From Tamlana crocina (lineage in GTDB: Bacteria > Bacteroidota > Bacteroidia > Flavobacteriales > Flavobacteriaceae), in assembly GCA_040429635.1 (NCBI GenBank), contig CP158972.1, positions 3,231,501 to 3,295,500 of the forward strand: 64,000 nucleotides of DNA, written 5' to 3'. Made by a program: the position numbers and the translations under genes. Below the pieces are notes generated by a model. It searched no databases. It worked only from the letters and a program-made list of their open reading frames with translations, and was not told the origin of the DNA. How positions within the stretch are numbered: position 1 is the stretch's first letter; each line of letters begins with the position of its first letter. Positions 24,316 to 34,161 of the stretch are shown here, piece by piece.

Positions 24316-25240
24316 TTTGGTTTGAAATAAAATGTAGTGCGGTTTGTTTATCGAGCGATAATTGTGCTTTTAGTGCTTCCACCGATTCGAATCGCTGCTC
24401 GTCACGGATGCGTTGCAACAAATCTACTTGGATGGTTTCGCCGTAAATATCGGCATCAAAATCAAAAAAGTGCACCTCTATGGTTTGTTGGCTGCCATTT
24501 ACCGTGGGATTAGTACCAATATTCATCATTCCAAAAACCGTTTTATTGTTGATTTTTGAACTGACGATGTACGCTCCCTGTTTGGGAATAAGCTTATAGT
24601 CTTCGGGAATCTGAATGTTTGCCGTGGGGAAATTGAGTTGCCTTCCCAAACCTTTTCCCTTTGCCACCACTCCAGTTAACATAAACGGATAGCCCAAATA
24701 AGCATTTGCTTTGGCAATATCGCCTTCCTGCAGAGCTGTTCTAATTTTTGTGGAACTTACCGAAACATCATCAATATCTTGAGCCGAAATTTCTTCCACT
24801 TCAAAACCGTAGGTTTCACCAAACTGTTTTAAGTCGTTAATGTCGGCATTCCTGTTTCGTCCAAAACGATGATCGTAACCAATAATCACTCTTCGGGCGT
24901 GTAGTTTATCAACCAAAATTTGTTTTACAAAATCTTCGGCCGAAAGTCTTGAAAACTCCTGTGTAAACTCCTTTATAAGCAAGTAATCTAAACCTAAATC
25001 GTTTAAAATGCGGTGGCGCTCCTCAATAGTATTGATGAGTTTTATATTGGAATCTTTCTGCAGCACCATTCGAGGATGCGGAAAAAACGTAAGGATTACC
25101 GATTTTAAACCAAATTCCTCTCCCGTTTTTATAAGTCGCTTTATTATTTTTTGATGCCCAATGTGCACACCGTCAAAAGTACCGATGGTTACTACGGCAC
25201 CTTCTTTGCCCAGGGCGTTTAAATTACTCTTCGTTTCCAA
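24308..25240 (-). CDS. ribF: Bifunctional riboflavin kinase / FAD synthetase
   Basis: 310 residues. Converts riboflavin to FMN and then FAD. The N-terminal adenylyltransferase has GTFDGVHIGHQKII and VIIGYDHRFGRNRNAD; the C-terminal flavokinase has GKGLGRQLNFPTANI, GMMNIGTNPTV and the catalytic Glu in IEVHFFDFDADIYGE. Length is normal. It is the first gene of the ribF / carboxylase homologue / serS row and its end overlaps the next gene by 8 bases. Confidence 0.97.
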   Translation of the reverse strand: METKSNLNALGKEGAVVTIGTFDGVHIGHQKIIKRLIKTGEEFGLKSVILTFFPHPRMVLQKDSNIKLINTIEERHRILNDLGLDYLLIKEFTQEFSRLSAEDFVKQILVDKLHARRVIIGYDHRFGRNRNADINDLKQFGETYGFEVEEISAQDIDDVSVSSTKIRTALQEGDIAKANAYLGYPFMLTGVVAKGKGLGRQLNFPTANIQIPEDYKLIPKQGAYIVSSKINNKTVFGMMNIGTNPTVNGSQQTIEVHFFDFDADIYGETIQVDLLQRIRDEQRFESVEALKAQLSLDKQTALHFISNQNG

Positions 25241-25296
25241 GCTATGAATTTTCTACAAAACTAGGTATAATCCCTTTTAAAACAAACTGAAAGCAT

Positions 25297-25815
25297 TTAT
25301 TGTAAACTGAAGGTTTCATTTATTTGGGTAACTACCTGCGGCACTTCGTCTATTTTAAAACTTAAATAAAGCTGAAAACTCCCATCATTCAATTTCTCAA
25401 CTTTCAACAGGCCTTCCTTGATTTTATAGTACCCGGTTTCCCCCTTACAATAACACCATCGTGCAAAATAGAGTTTCTGATTTACCAAGTCTTTTGTTTC
25501 TATTTTTAAATCGTTTGGGTTCAGCTCTAAAAAAACTTCCTCTCTGTAACTGCCGTCTTCGAGTTTTTTATCGTGATTTTTACTGTACTCAAATTTTAAA
25601 ACTAGTTTTTTACCTTCAACGGTTTCCAAAAACAAATCTCCCAATCCATCGGTTTTAATCGCTAATGATTTGTTCTGCAAAACTTTAAATGCACAAACGC
25701 CGTTTTCAGGACAAACAATTGAATTTAACTCACTATTCTTTTGGGTTACCGCTGTGTTTTCACTTTTACAGGAAAGTGTAAAAACAAGTAAAATAAGTAG
25801 GTACAAATGCTTCAT
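25297..25815 (-). CDS. Putative lipoprotein of unknown function
   Basis: 172 residues. Short lipoprotein signal KHLYLLILLVFTLSC with the acylated Cys, followed by a beta-rich domain. A CPENGVC pair of cysteines near the N-terminus and WCYCKGETGYYKI further on give four more cysteines that could form disulfides or bind a metal. I do not recognise the family. Start at the ATG 25815: the TTG two codons upstream lies inside TATATTTG (25819-25826), itself a possible -7 element. The gene is on the same strand as ribF, 56 bases upstream of it. Confidence 0.72.
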   Translation of the reverse strand: MKHLYLLILLVFTLSCKSENTAVTQKNSELNSIVCPENGVCAFKVLQNKSLAIKTDGLGDLFLETVEGKKLVLKFEYSKNHDKKLEDGSYREEVFLELNPNDLKIETKDLVNQKLYFARWCYCKGETGYYKIKEGLLKVEKLNDGSFQLYLSFKIDEVPQVVTQINETFSLQ

Positions 25816-25988
25816 AAACAAATATATGTATTTTAAAATGACGGATTATTTTTTGCAATTGATATTTATACAGAGTATTTTTAGCCAATTGTAACGCCCA
25901 AATCGCAATTGCCATGATAGCCCTCAACGGCCTTTTGGCAAGGATTGTCAACAATTTAAAAAGTAAATTGCCACAAAAATTTAACCGA

Positions 25989-28900
25989 ATGAAACGTTTT
26001 TACTCAAAAACCGCCCTACAGTCTCTGTTTTTTTTCTGCCTTGTTTTTAATCTTGCAGCACAAAACCAAAATCCAATTTGGACAGCAATATCTTCTGAAA
26101 AAGCATCAAACGCAAAGAAACTGGCTAGAAAAACAGAGCCAAAAAAAGCACAGTTTTATCAATTGGATATTGAAAGTTTAAAAACGGTTTTGAGTAAAGC
26201 CCATAAAAACAAAACAAAAGCGGCGGAAAATATTCTGGTAAATTTCCCCAATAGCAATGGGAATTTGGAAACATTCCGCATCACCGAATCTTCTATTTTG
26301 GAAGCCGATTTCCAAGCGAAACATCCCGAAATTAGAACCTATATCGGGCAAAACGTTAACCATCCAGCCTCAACCATAACTTTTAGTTTAACATCGCAGG
26401 GACTGCACGCCATGACATTTGCCACAGATAATGGCGTACAGTTTATTGATCCGTATTCAAAAAGCACCAATCAATATATTGTTTACAATAAAGGCGACCT
26501 GCCTACTTTGAAAAAAGGATTTGAATGCCACTTGCCTGAAGATATTACCGTTGCCAGTAAATCGGAAAACCACTCTAAAGCTTTGGCTAATGCGAACGAC
26601 AGCATGTTAAGAACGTTTCGATTGGCATTAGCATCTACCGTTGAATATTCCCAATACCATTGGGTAGCGGCCGGACTTAATGCCGGCGACAGCGAAGCCG
26701 ACAAAAAAAATGCTGTGCTCAATGCCATGGTCGTGACGATGACACGAGTAAATGGCATTTTTCAGCGCGACCTGTCCGTAAAAATGGTTTTGGTGGACAA
26801 TACCGATATTATCTTTATTAATACGGATAACATTACCAACAACCCTGATGATAATGAAGTACAAACTGTATTCAGTCAAATACAAACTTTAACAGACGAC
26901 CTAATACAGCCTGCAAATTACGATATAGGCCATACTTTTATGACCGGTAATGGCGGTATTGTACAAATGTTAGGCTCAGTCTGTGTAAACGATGTAAAAG
27001 CGATGGGTTATACAGGCTCTCAAATTCCCGTGGGCGATGCTTATGACATTGACTACGTAGCCCACGAAATGGGACATCAATTTGGGGCGCCACATACTTT
27101 CAATGGTAACGCCGGAGGTTGTGGAAGTGGCAACCGAACAGCTAGCAATGCTTACGAACCCGGAAGCGGCAGTACCATTATGGGCTATGCCGGGCTATGT
27201 TCTTCACAAAATGTTCAATCAAACAGCGACGCATATTTCCATCAAAAAAGTATCCAAATGATGTGGGATAACATTACCACTGGCAGCAGTACCTGCGGCA
27301 CACAAACCGCAACCGGAAATAACGCACCTATTGCCAATGCAGGTGCCGATTATACCATTCCTATTTCAACAGCATTCAAACTTACAGGAAATTCAACCGA
27401 TCCAGACGGCACCAGTACCCACACTTACACTTGGGAGCAATACGACTTAGGCGCAGCAGGCGCTCCGGAAGAAACCAACGTTACGGGCCCGTTGTTTCGT
27501 TCTTTTGAAGGCACTACCGACCCCGTAAGATATTTTCCAGATTTTGAAGATTACCTCACCACAAACGGTTCAACCGATTGGGAAAAACTGCCTGCAGTTA
27601 ACAGAACCATGCGTTTTGCTTTAACGGTAAGAGACAATGACGTTGTTGGCACTAACGGCGGCGGACAAACCGCTGTTGATTTTATGAACGTTACCGTAAA
27701 CAGCACCGAACCTTTCACAGTTAGCAACCCCGTAAATTGGGCTCAAACCACCACAGAAACCATTAACTGGAATGTGGGGCAAACCGCTGATGTTGGCACT
27801 ATTAATTGCCAGTTTGTAAACATCAAACTATCGACAGATGGCGGATTGACCTTCCCAACCACAATCGCGTCAAACACACCAAACGACGGCGAACATACTT
27901 TTACTGTTCCGTCTATTTCAGATACCAGTTCTGCAAGATTGCTTATTGAGGCTGCCGACAATATTTTTTATGATATTTCTGATTTTGATTTCAGTATTTC
28001 CGCCAACCCTGATTTCTTTATAGTTGAAGAAGAACTAACACCTGTAAATTGTGGTGACGATAGTGCGGTATTTACTTTTGATTACGTAATAGCCAACGGG
28101 TTTTCTGAAAATACTACGTTTAGTGCGTCCAACATTCCGGGCGGCGCCACCGCTACGTTTTCACCAACCAATTTGAGCAGCTCGGGCGCAGTCACATTGA
28201 CCCTCGGAAACTTAGATGATGTATCCCAAGGCGATTACACGATTATTATCACAGGAACGGCCACTACGCAAACCAAAAATAAAAATGTGGACTTTCCTTT
28301 TTTCAATTCCATCTGCACCGCATCGGGCAGTTTGGAGTATCAAACCAGTACAACACGCGTTCAGTTCAATACTATTGATAATGCTTCTGCAAAATCTGCC
28401 TATTCAGATTTCACGAACATTTCAACCGATGTTAACCGAAACAGCAGTTACGATTTAACCGTAAACGCCAACACAGATGGCAACTTTACCGTTAGCACCA
28501 AAGTATGGATAGACTGGAACCAAAACTGTAGTTTTGACGACCCTGATGAAGAATACAATTTAGGAGATGCTACCGATGTTTCTGATGGACCAACGGGCAA
28601 TTCACCGGTTTCAATAACCATTCCGAATAATGCCGTTCTTGGAAACACCATCATGCGTGTAGCCACCAAATATAAACAGGATGGGGCCCCAACTTCGTGT
28701 GAAAATGATTTTGACGGTGAAGTGGAAGATTATACCATAAACGTTGAAGCTGCATTGAGCATTCAAGAATTTGGGTTTGCCAATTTCAACGTTTTCCCCA
28801 ATCCGAATCAAGGTGAATTCAACATCAAACTGAATAGCGCTTCAACTAGCAAAATAAATGTGGAAGTTTACGACGTTAGCGGACGCATGATTTATCAAAA

Positions 28901-29027
28901 TCTTTATGAAGAAGGGGGCGATTTTAATGAAACCGTTTCATTAAAACATGCGCAATCGGGCATTTATCTTTTACGCGTGAGTGATGGATTAAGACGGGCT
29001 ACTAAAAAGATTGTTGTTGATCGATAA
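25989..29027 (+). CDS. Secreted reprolysin-like zinc metallopeptidase with T9SS sorting tail
   Basis: 1012 residues. Signal peptide (ALQSLFFFCLVFNLAAQ), a propeptide-like region of about 190 residues, then a metzincin domain: HEMGHQFGAPH with the first zinc ligand His359, and the Met-turn STIMGYAG. Next come an Ig/PKD-like part (NAGADYTIPISTAFKLTG...), a further beta domain, a GEVED domain (VWIDWNQNCSFDDPDEEYN) and, from about residue 930, a type A T9SS C-terminal domain (FNVFPNPNQGEFNI ... KKIVVDR). It is therefore exported by Sec, crosses the outer membrane by the type IX system and digests protein outside the cell or on its surface. ATG 25989 chosen because it gives a proper signal peptide. 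Confidence 0.94.
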   Translation: MKRFYSKTALQSLFFFCLVFNLAAQNQNPIWTAISSEKASNAKKLARKTEPKKAQFYQLDIESLKTVLSKAHKNKTKAAENILVNFPNSNGNLETFRITESSILEADFQAKHPEIRTYIGQNVNHPASTITFSLTSQGLHAMTFATDNGVQFIDPYSKSTNQYIVYNKGDLPTLKKGFECHLPEDITVASKSENHSKALANANDSMLRTFRLALASTVEYSQYHWVAAGLNAGDSEADKKNAVLNAMVVTMTRVNGIFQRDLSVKMVLVDNTDIIFINTDNITNNPDDNEVQTVFSQIQTLTDDLIQPANYDIGHTFMTGNGGIVQMLGSVCVNDVKAMGYTGSQIPVGDAYDIDYVAHEMGHQFGAPHTFNGNAGGCGSGNRTASNAYEPGSGSTIMGYAGLCSSQNVQSNSDAYFHQKSIQMMWDNITTGSSTCGTQTATGNNAPIANAGADYTIPISTAFKLTGNSTDPDGTSTHTYTWEQYDLGAAGAPEETNVTGPLFRSFEGTTDPVRYFPDFEDYLTTNGSTDWEKLPAVNRTMRFALTVRDNDVVGTNGGGQTAVDFMNVTVNSTEPFTVSNPVNWAQTTTETINWNVGQTADVGTINCQFVNIKLSTDGGLTFPTTIASNTPNDGEHTFTVPSISDTSSARLLIEAADNIFYDISDFDFSISANPDFFIVEEELTPVNCGDDSAVFTFDYVIANGFSENTTFSASNIPGGATATFSPTNLSSSGAVTLTLGNLDDVSQGDYTIIITGTATTQTKNKNVDFPFFNSICTASGSLEYQTSTTRVQFNTIDNASAKSAYSDFTNISTDVNRNSSYDLTVNANTDGNFTVSTKVWIDWNQNCSFDDPDEEYNLGDATDVSDGPTGNSPVSITIPNNAVLGNTIMRVATKYKQDGAPTSCENDFDGEVEDYTINVEAALSIQEFGFANFNVFPNPNQGEFNIKLNSASTSKINVEVYDVSGRMIYQNLYEEGGDFNETVSLKHAQSGIYLLRVSDGLRRATKKIVVDR

Positions 29028-29043
29028 AGTTTAGTTTAGCATC

Positions 29044-29160
29044 GTCTGTTCGAGTGATTTTGAGGAACGAAAAATTATATCGAGAACTTTTTTGTTTACT
29101 AAAATTCTAATTCTCGATACAAATTTCACTCATTTTTTCGTGAAATCCACTCGAATTGAC
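29044..29160. repeat. Large intergenic imperfect palindrome (REP-like, TTCGAGTG type)
   Basis: Left half starts GTCTGTTCGAGTG (29044-29056) and right half ends CACTCGAATTGAC (29148-29160); inner arms TATCGAGAA and TTCTCGATA also pair. The right half contains a small hairpin of its own (CACTCATTTTTTCGTG region). It fills the spacer between the protease and pth, which converge. Confidence 0.65.
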
Positions 29161-29284
29161 GAATTTTATTAAAGTGTACATTCAAAAAAACAAAGAGGTT
29201 TTATTCCAATACTACTTTAGTGAAAATAACTATCAAAACTTGAAACCAACAATTTCAACAGAATTTCTTTTTACTATTTAAGGA

Positions 29285-29917
29285 TTACTTCCCATTAAAA
29301 GCATTCATGGTATTATTGACCCCGGCCAACACAAATGATTTTATCAATTCGTTTGATTTTTCCAAGCGCTCTTTAAGTTTGCTGCTTTCCTCATCGGTCC
29401 ATTCGCCCAACACGTAATCCACTTGTCGGCCTTTGCTAAAGGCATCGCTAATGCCAAATCTGAAGCGGTTGTATTTTACGGTATTGAGTTTATCTTGAAT
29501 ATCTTTCAACCCATTGTGGCCGCCATCGCTACCTTTGGTTTTTAATCGGATGCTCCCGAAAGGCAAGTTTAAATCGTCAGTAATCACCAAGAGGTTTTCC
29601 ATCGGGATGTTTTCTTTGGTTAACCAATACAGCACCGCTTTTCCGCTTAAATTCATATAAGTATTGGGTTTCATAAATATAAACGTTCGCCCTTTTAATT
29701 TATAAGTAGCTACATCGCCCAGTTTTTGGGTTTCAAACGAAAAGCCTTCTTTATCGGCAAAATAATCCAACACCTTAAAACCGATATTGTGACGGGTGTT
29801 TTCATATTTTTCACCAATGTTCCCTAAACCAACTATTAAAAATTTCTTCATAACGTCCTGTTCTTCAACCTTTGTTTTCTTTGCAAATAACCCTTTTAAA
29901 AATGACCACATAAACAT
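29285..29917 (-). CDS. pth: Peptidyl-tRNA hydrolase
   Basis: Frees tRNA from prematurely released peptidyl-tRNA. Core motifs: FLIVGLGNIGEKYENTRHNIGF (with the catalytic His in TRHNIGF), FMKPNTYMNLSGKAV, and VITDDLNLPFGSIRLKTKGS followed by GGHNGLKDI. As drawn it has 210 residues with a 22-residue basic N-terminal extension (MWSFLKGLFAKKTKV...) ahead of the classical MKKFLIVGLG start at 29851. The promoter box at 29930-29937 places transcription just before the ATG at 29917, so the extension may be translated; the start remains open. Confidence 0.94.
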   Translation of the reverse strand: MFMWSFLKGLFAKKTKVEEQDVMKKFLIVGLGNIGEKYENTRHNIGFKVLDYFADKEGFSFETQKLGDVATYKLKGRTFIFMKPNTYMNLSGKAVLYWLTKENIPMENLLVITDDLNLPFGSIRLKTKGSDGGHNGLKDIQDKLNTVKYNRFRFGISDAFSKGRQVDYVLGEWTDEESSKLKERLEKSNELIKSFVLAGVNNTMNAFNGK

Positions 29918-29929
29918 TCATTTTGGTTG

Positions 29930-29937
29930 CAAAAATA
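29930..29937 (-). promoter_or_regulatory. -7 element of pth, merged with a terminator T-run
   Basis: Minus strand TATTTTTG (exact TAnnTTTG), 12 bases ahead of the ATG at 29917. Its first bases are also the tail of the T-run of the odhB terminator. Confidence 0.5.
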
Positions 29938-29967
29938 AAAAAGCATTCCGAATAAACCGGAATGCTC
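29938..29967 (-). terminator. Terminator of the sucA-odhB operon
   Basis: Perfect 9-bp arms AGCATTCCG (29942-29950) and CGGAATGCT (29958-29966), followed on the minus strand by TTTTTTA. 50 bases after the odhB stop codon. Confidence 0.85.
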
Positions 29968-30016
29968 TTTGTTCTATAATTTGAATTTTAAAAAGGGGAG
30001 GTTTCCTTTTCTGTCT

Positions 30017-31228
30017 TTATAACTCCAACGCTTTTTTAACGTCGTTATCCATCAATAACTCGGTTGGATTTTCCAAAGCTTCTTTAACCGCTACCAAGAA
30101 CCCAACACTTTCCTTACCGTCGATGATTCTATGGTCGTAAGAAAGCGCTACGTACATTATTGGGCGAATTTCAACCTTACCATCAACCGCTACTGGACGC
30201 TCAACAATGTTGTGCATACCTAAAATACCGCTTTGTGGTGGGTTGATAATTGGCGTTGACAACATACTACCGAATACACCACCGTTGGTGATGGTAAAAG
30301 TACCACCAGTCATTTCATCAACAGTGATTTGTCCGTCTCTGGCACGCAAAGCCAAACGCTTTACTTCAGATTCCACACCTCTAAAACTTAAGTTTTCGGC
30401 ATTTCTGATTACAGGTACCATTAAACCTTTTGGTCCAGAAACGGCAATACTGATATCACAGAAATCGTAAGTAAGCATTTCTTTCCCATCAATCATGGAA
30501 TTTACGGCTGGATACATTTTTAATGCCCTAACCACAGCCAAAGTGAAGAAACTCATAAACCCTAAACCAACACCGTGCTTGGATTTGAAAGTTTCTTTAT
30601 ATTCTGAACGCAATGCGAAAATAGGCGACATGTCTACCTCGTTAAAGGTCGTTAACATAGCCGTAGTGTTTTTGGCTTCCACCAAACGCTCGGCTACCTT
30701 ACGGCGCAGCATTGACATTTTAGTACGTGAAGTTCCTCGGTTTCCACCAGTTGGTGTTCCCATAGACGGTACCGCTTTAACGGCATCATCTTTAGTTACC
30801 CTACCATCTTTACCTGTTCCGGTAACAGAAGCGGCATCCATACCTTTTTCGGCCAAAATCTTTTTTGCAGCTGGGCTCGCGCTACCAGTAGCATAAGTTT
30901 TGGTTTCGGCAGCAGGTGTTTTAGGCGCTTCAGCTTTTGGAGCTTCTTCCTTTTTCTCAGCCTTTGGAGCGTCGCCACCTTCTGGTTTTTCGGCAGCTGT
31001 GTCAATCAAACAAACCACTGCACCAACTGCAACGGCATCGCCTTCCTCTGCTTTAAAAGTAATGGTTCCACTGGCTTCGGCAGGCAATTCTAAAGTAGCC
31101 TTGTCGCTATCTACCTCTGCAATGGCTTGGTCTTTTTCAACATAATCTCCTTCTTCAACCAACCATGTTGCTATTTCAACTTCTGTGATGGATTCCCCTG
31201 GCGAGGGAACTTTCATTTCTAAAATCAT
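30017..31228 (-). CDS. odhB: Dihydrolipoyl succinyltransferase (E2 of 2-oxoglutarate dehydrogenase)
   Basis: 403 residues. Lipoyl domain at 1-75 with the lipoylated Lys43 ([13 protein letters not shown]), an Ala/Pro/Lys-rich linker, the peripheral subunit-binding domain ([19 protein letters not shown], about 120-155) and the catalytic acyltransferase domain ending in [12 protein letters not shown] with His366 and Asp370. It passes the succinyl group from lipoamide to CoA in the TCA cycle. It follows sucA after 34 bases in one operon; E3 is not in this window. Confidence 0.97.
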   Translation of the reverse strand: MILEMKVPSPGESITEVEIATWLVEEGDYVEKDQAIAEVDSDKATLELPAEASGTITFKAEEGDAVAVGAVVCLIDTAAEKPEGGDAPKAEKKEEAPKAEAPKTPAAETKTYATGSASPAAKKILAEKGMDAASVTGTGKDGRVTKDDAVKAVPSMGTPTGGNRGTSRTKMSMLRRKVAERLVEAKNTTAMLTTFNEVDMSPIFALRSEYKETFKSKHGVGLGFMSFFTLAVVRALKMYPAVNSMIDGKEMLTYDFCDISIAVSGPKGLMVPVIRNAENLSFRGVESEVKRLALRARDGQITVDEMTGGTFTITNGGVFGSMLSTPIINPPQSGILGMHNIVERPVAVDGKVEIRPIMYVALSYDHRIIDGKESVGFLVAVKEALENPTELLMDNDVKKALEL

Positions 31229-31262
31229 TCTTTATAATTTTAATGGTATCTAAATCTAATTT

Positions 31263-34004
31263 TTATTCTATATCAAAAACAGCGTTAATTACTTGTCTTT
31301 GTCTTCTTTTATCTCTGGTGCTGGATCCTGGTGCAGGAACTGAACTGTATGGTCTTGAGCACACTTCTAATTTCACTAAATCCATGCGTTGTGCCATGTG
31401 CGTCCAAGCCCCCATATTTTTAGGTTCCTCTTGTGCCCAAACGTATTTTTCAACGTTGCTATAACGATTAATCACGCCTTGTATTTTATCTAAATGAAGC
31501 GGGAACAACTGCTCTATTCTTACCAATGCTACATCTTCCCTGCCCAACGATTCTCTTTCTTCCAACAAATCGTAATAGAATTTACCGGTACAGAACACCA
31601 ATTTCTTTACGTTTTCTGGGTTTACAGTATCGTCTATAACTTCTTGGAAGTTCCCAGAGGTTAACTCGCTAATGGACGACACTGCTTTTGGGTGACGCAA
31701 TAAACTTTTTGGTGTGAAGACAATTAACGGCTTACGGAAATTGCGCTTCATTTGGCGACGCAGCAAGTGAAAGAAGTTTGCCGGTGTAGTACAATCCGCC
31801 ACAACCATGTTGTCGTTTCCGCACAACTGAAGATAACGCTCAATTCTGGCAGACGAGTGCTCTGAACCTTGCCCTTCGTAACCATGTGGCAACAATACCA
31901 CAATGCCGTTTTGCGATTTCCACTTGTCTTCGGCAGCCGATAAATATTGGTCGAAAATAATCTGTGCACCGTTACTAAAGTCACCAAACTGAGCCTCCCA
32001 AATAGTTAATGTATTTGGGTTGGCCAATGCATAACCGTAATCGAAACCTAACACGCCATACTCTGATAAAAACGAATTGTAGATGTACATTTCGCCTTTA
32101 TTCTCTGGGTTGGTATTTAGTAGGTTGATACGCTCTTCAGACTTTTCGTCCCTTAAAATAGCATGACGGTGGCTAAAGGTACCACGCTCCACATCCTGAC
32201 CTGAAATACGCACGTTATAGCCTTCTTCCAACAAACTTCCGTAAGCTAAAGTCTCGGCCATACCCCAATCTAAAGTATCGGTTTCGAAAACCATTTTGGC
32301 ACGACCTTCCAAAATACGCTCAGCTTTTCTTAAAAACTTAACGCCATCGGGAACTGTGGAAACTACTTTTGAAATGTTTTTCAACTTAGATTCATCGTAG
32401 CCAGTTTCATCCGATTCCAACATCGCCTCAATGCCTCTACGTTCGAACCCTTTCCAACGCTCTTGCATAAACTCTCTTACTTTGGACGACTCAGCCTCTT
32501 TCGATTTTTCGTATTCCGACTCTAAAGTGTCTTTAAATTCACTTACAATACCATCCACATAATCTTTATCTACCGTATTTTCAGCAATTAGCTTATCGGA
32601 ATAAAGTTTAAATGGATTCGGGTGTTTTGAGATTTCTTTATATAATTTAGGTTGGGTAAATCGAGGTTCATCCCCTTCGTTATGCCCATATTTTCTATAG
32701 CCCAACAAATCGATATAAACGTCTTTTTTGTAACGCATTCTGTATTCCAAAGCCAATTCAACAGCGTGAACCACAGCTTCAGCATCATCAGCATTAACGT
32801 GCATAACGGGCGAAAGGGTTACTTTGGCCACATCGGTACAATAGGTACTGGAACGGGCATCGAGGTAATTGGTAGTAAATCCAATTTGGTTATTCACCAC
32901 AATATGAACCGTACCACCGGTTTTATAACCGTTTAATTGGCTCATTTGGGCCACTTCGTAAACCACACCTTGACCTGCAACTGCAGCATCACCATGAACG
33001 ATAATAGGAATGATTTTAGAATCGTCGCCATCATAATCGTTATCGATTTTGGCTCGGGTAATTCCCTCGGCCACTGGAGCAACGGTTTCTAAATGCGACG
33101 GGTTTGGCACCAAATTCATCTTGATATTTTTACCGTTTTGGTAGGTTTTATCAAGCGTTAAACCTAAGTGGTATTTTACGTCGCCATCAATATTTTCATC
33201 TTCGAAATCCAAACCATCAAACTCATTGAACAGTTCGTTTAACGGTTTTCTGAAGATATTCACCAAAGTACTCAATCGGCCGCGGTGTGCCATCCCTAAA
33301 ACGCACTCTTTAACCCCATATTTTTCTGAAGCATAAAACAGCACGTTGCTAATGGCTGGAATCAACGACTCGCCTCCTTCAAGCGAAAAACGCTTTTGCC
33401 CTACATATTTGGTTTGCAAAAAGTTTTCGAAGGTTACGGCTTGATTTAACTTTGATAGAATGTATTTCTTTTTATCAACCGAAAAATTAGGTTGATTATC
33501 ATTTAAATTCAATTTTTCCTGCCACCACGCAATCACTTCCGGGTTACGCAAGTACATATATTCTACACCAATAGAGCTACAATAAATACGCTCTAAGTGC
33601 ACTAAAATCTTACGTAGGCTTTGCGCACCAATACCTAAAATTTCACCGGCATTAAAAACGGTATCCAAATCGGCTTCTGTGAGTCCGAAATTTTCAATAT
33701 CTAAGGTTGGCGAGTAGGTTCTTCTGTCGCGAACAGGGTTAGTTTTGGTAAACAAATGCCCCCTCATTCGGTAGCCATCAATAAGTTTGATAACTTGGAA
33801 TTCCTTTTGAAGATATTCTGGCATTTGGGCCGAAACACCCTCTACAATTTCACCATCCAATCCGTAGTTTTCACTGCCAAAATCGTAACCTTGGAAAAAA
33901 GCTCTCCAACTTGGCTCTACGGCATCGGGGTTTTCAAGATATTGTTCGTATAAATCTGCAAAAAATGCGGTATGTGCTGCGTTTAAAAATGAAAATTTAT
34001 CCAT
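31263..34004 (-). CDS. sucA: 2-oxoglutarate dehydrogenase E1 component
   Basis: 913 residues. Thiamine diphosphate-dependent decarboxylation of 2-oxoglutarate and transfer to the lipoyl arm of E2. The N-terminal segment (FLNAAHTAFFADLYEQYLEN...VEPSWRAFF) docks the complex; GMAHRGRLSTLVNI, HGDAAVAGQGVVYE, and NQIGFTTNYLDARSS are cofactor and substrate-binding blocks; YGFEG-type and SSARIERYLQL are in the C-terminal half. Length is normal. First gene of sucA-odhB. Confidence 0.98.
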   Translation of the reverse strand: MDKFSFLNAAHTAFFADLYEQYLENPDAVEPSWRAFFQGYDFGSENYGLDGEIVEGVSAQMPEYLQKEFQVIKLIDGYRMRGHLFTKTNPVRDRRTYSPTLDIENFGLTEADLDTVFNAGEILGIGAQSLRKILVHLERIYCSSIGVEYMYLRNPEVIAWWQEKLNLNDNQPNFSVDKKKYILSKLNQAVTFENFLQTKYVGQKRFSLEGGESLIPAISNVLFYASEKYGVKECVLGMAHRGRLSTLVNIFRKPLNELFNEFDGLDFEDENIDGDVKYHLGLTLDKTYQNGKNIKMNLVPNPSHLETVAPVAEGITRAKIDNDYDGDDSKIIPIIVHGDAAVAGQGVVYEVAQMSQLNGYKTGGTVHIVVNNQIGFTTNYLDARSSTYCTDVAKVTLSPVMHVNADDAEAVVHAVELALEYRMRYKKDVYIDLLGYRKYGHNEGDEPRFTQPKLYKEISKHPNPFKLYSDKLIAENTVDKDYVDGIVSEFKDTLESEYEKSKEAESSKVREFMQERWKGFERRGIEAMLESDETGYDESKLKNISKVVSTVPDGVKFLRKAERILEGRAKMVFETDTLDWGMAETLAYGSLLEEGYNVRISGQDVERGTFSHRHAILRDEKSEERINLLNTNPENKGEMYIYNSFLSEYGVLGFDYGYALANPNTLTIWEAQFGDFSNGAQIIFDQYLSAAEDKWKSQNGIVVLLPHGYEGQGSEHSSARIERYLQLCGNDNMVVADCTTPANFFHLLRRQMKRNFRKPLIVFTPKSLLRHPKAVSSISELTSGNFQEVIDDTVNPENVKKLVFCTGKFYYDLLEERESLGREDVALVRIEQLFPLHLDKIQGVINRYSNVEKYVWAQEEPKNMGAWTHMAQRMDLVKLEVCSRPYSSVPAPGSSTRDKRRQRQVINAVFDIE

Positions 34005-34045
34005 TGTTTGTTTTAATCCCGTGTAGGTTTAGTCAAAATATTTTT

Positions 34046-34053
34046 CAAAAATA
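34046..34053 (-). promoter_or_regulatory. -7 element of the sucA-odhB operon
   Basis: Minus strand TATTTTTG, an exact TAnnTTTG, about 40 bases ahead of the sucA ATG. No clear -33 box at 19 bases. Confidence 0.5.
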
Positions 34054-34161
34054 CAACATTTGGTAAAACTAGAAGTTGGTTTAACTATATTTATAGCACG
34101 AAAACTTGTTAAATAAACATGTTTTAATTATTTGTTAATTTTTTATCAATTCCTTACTTTT

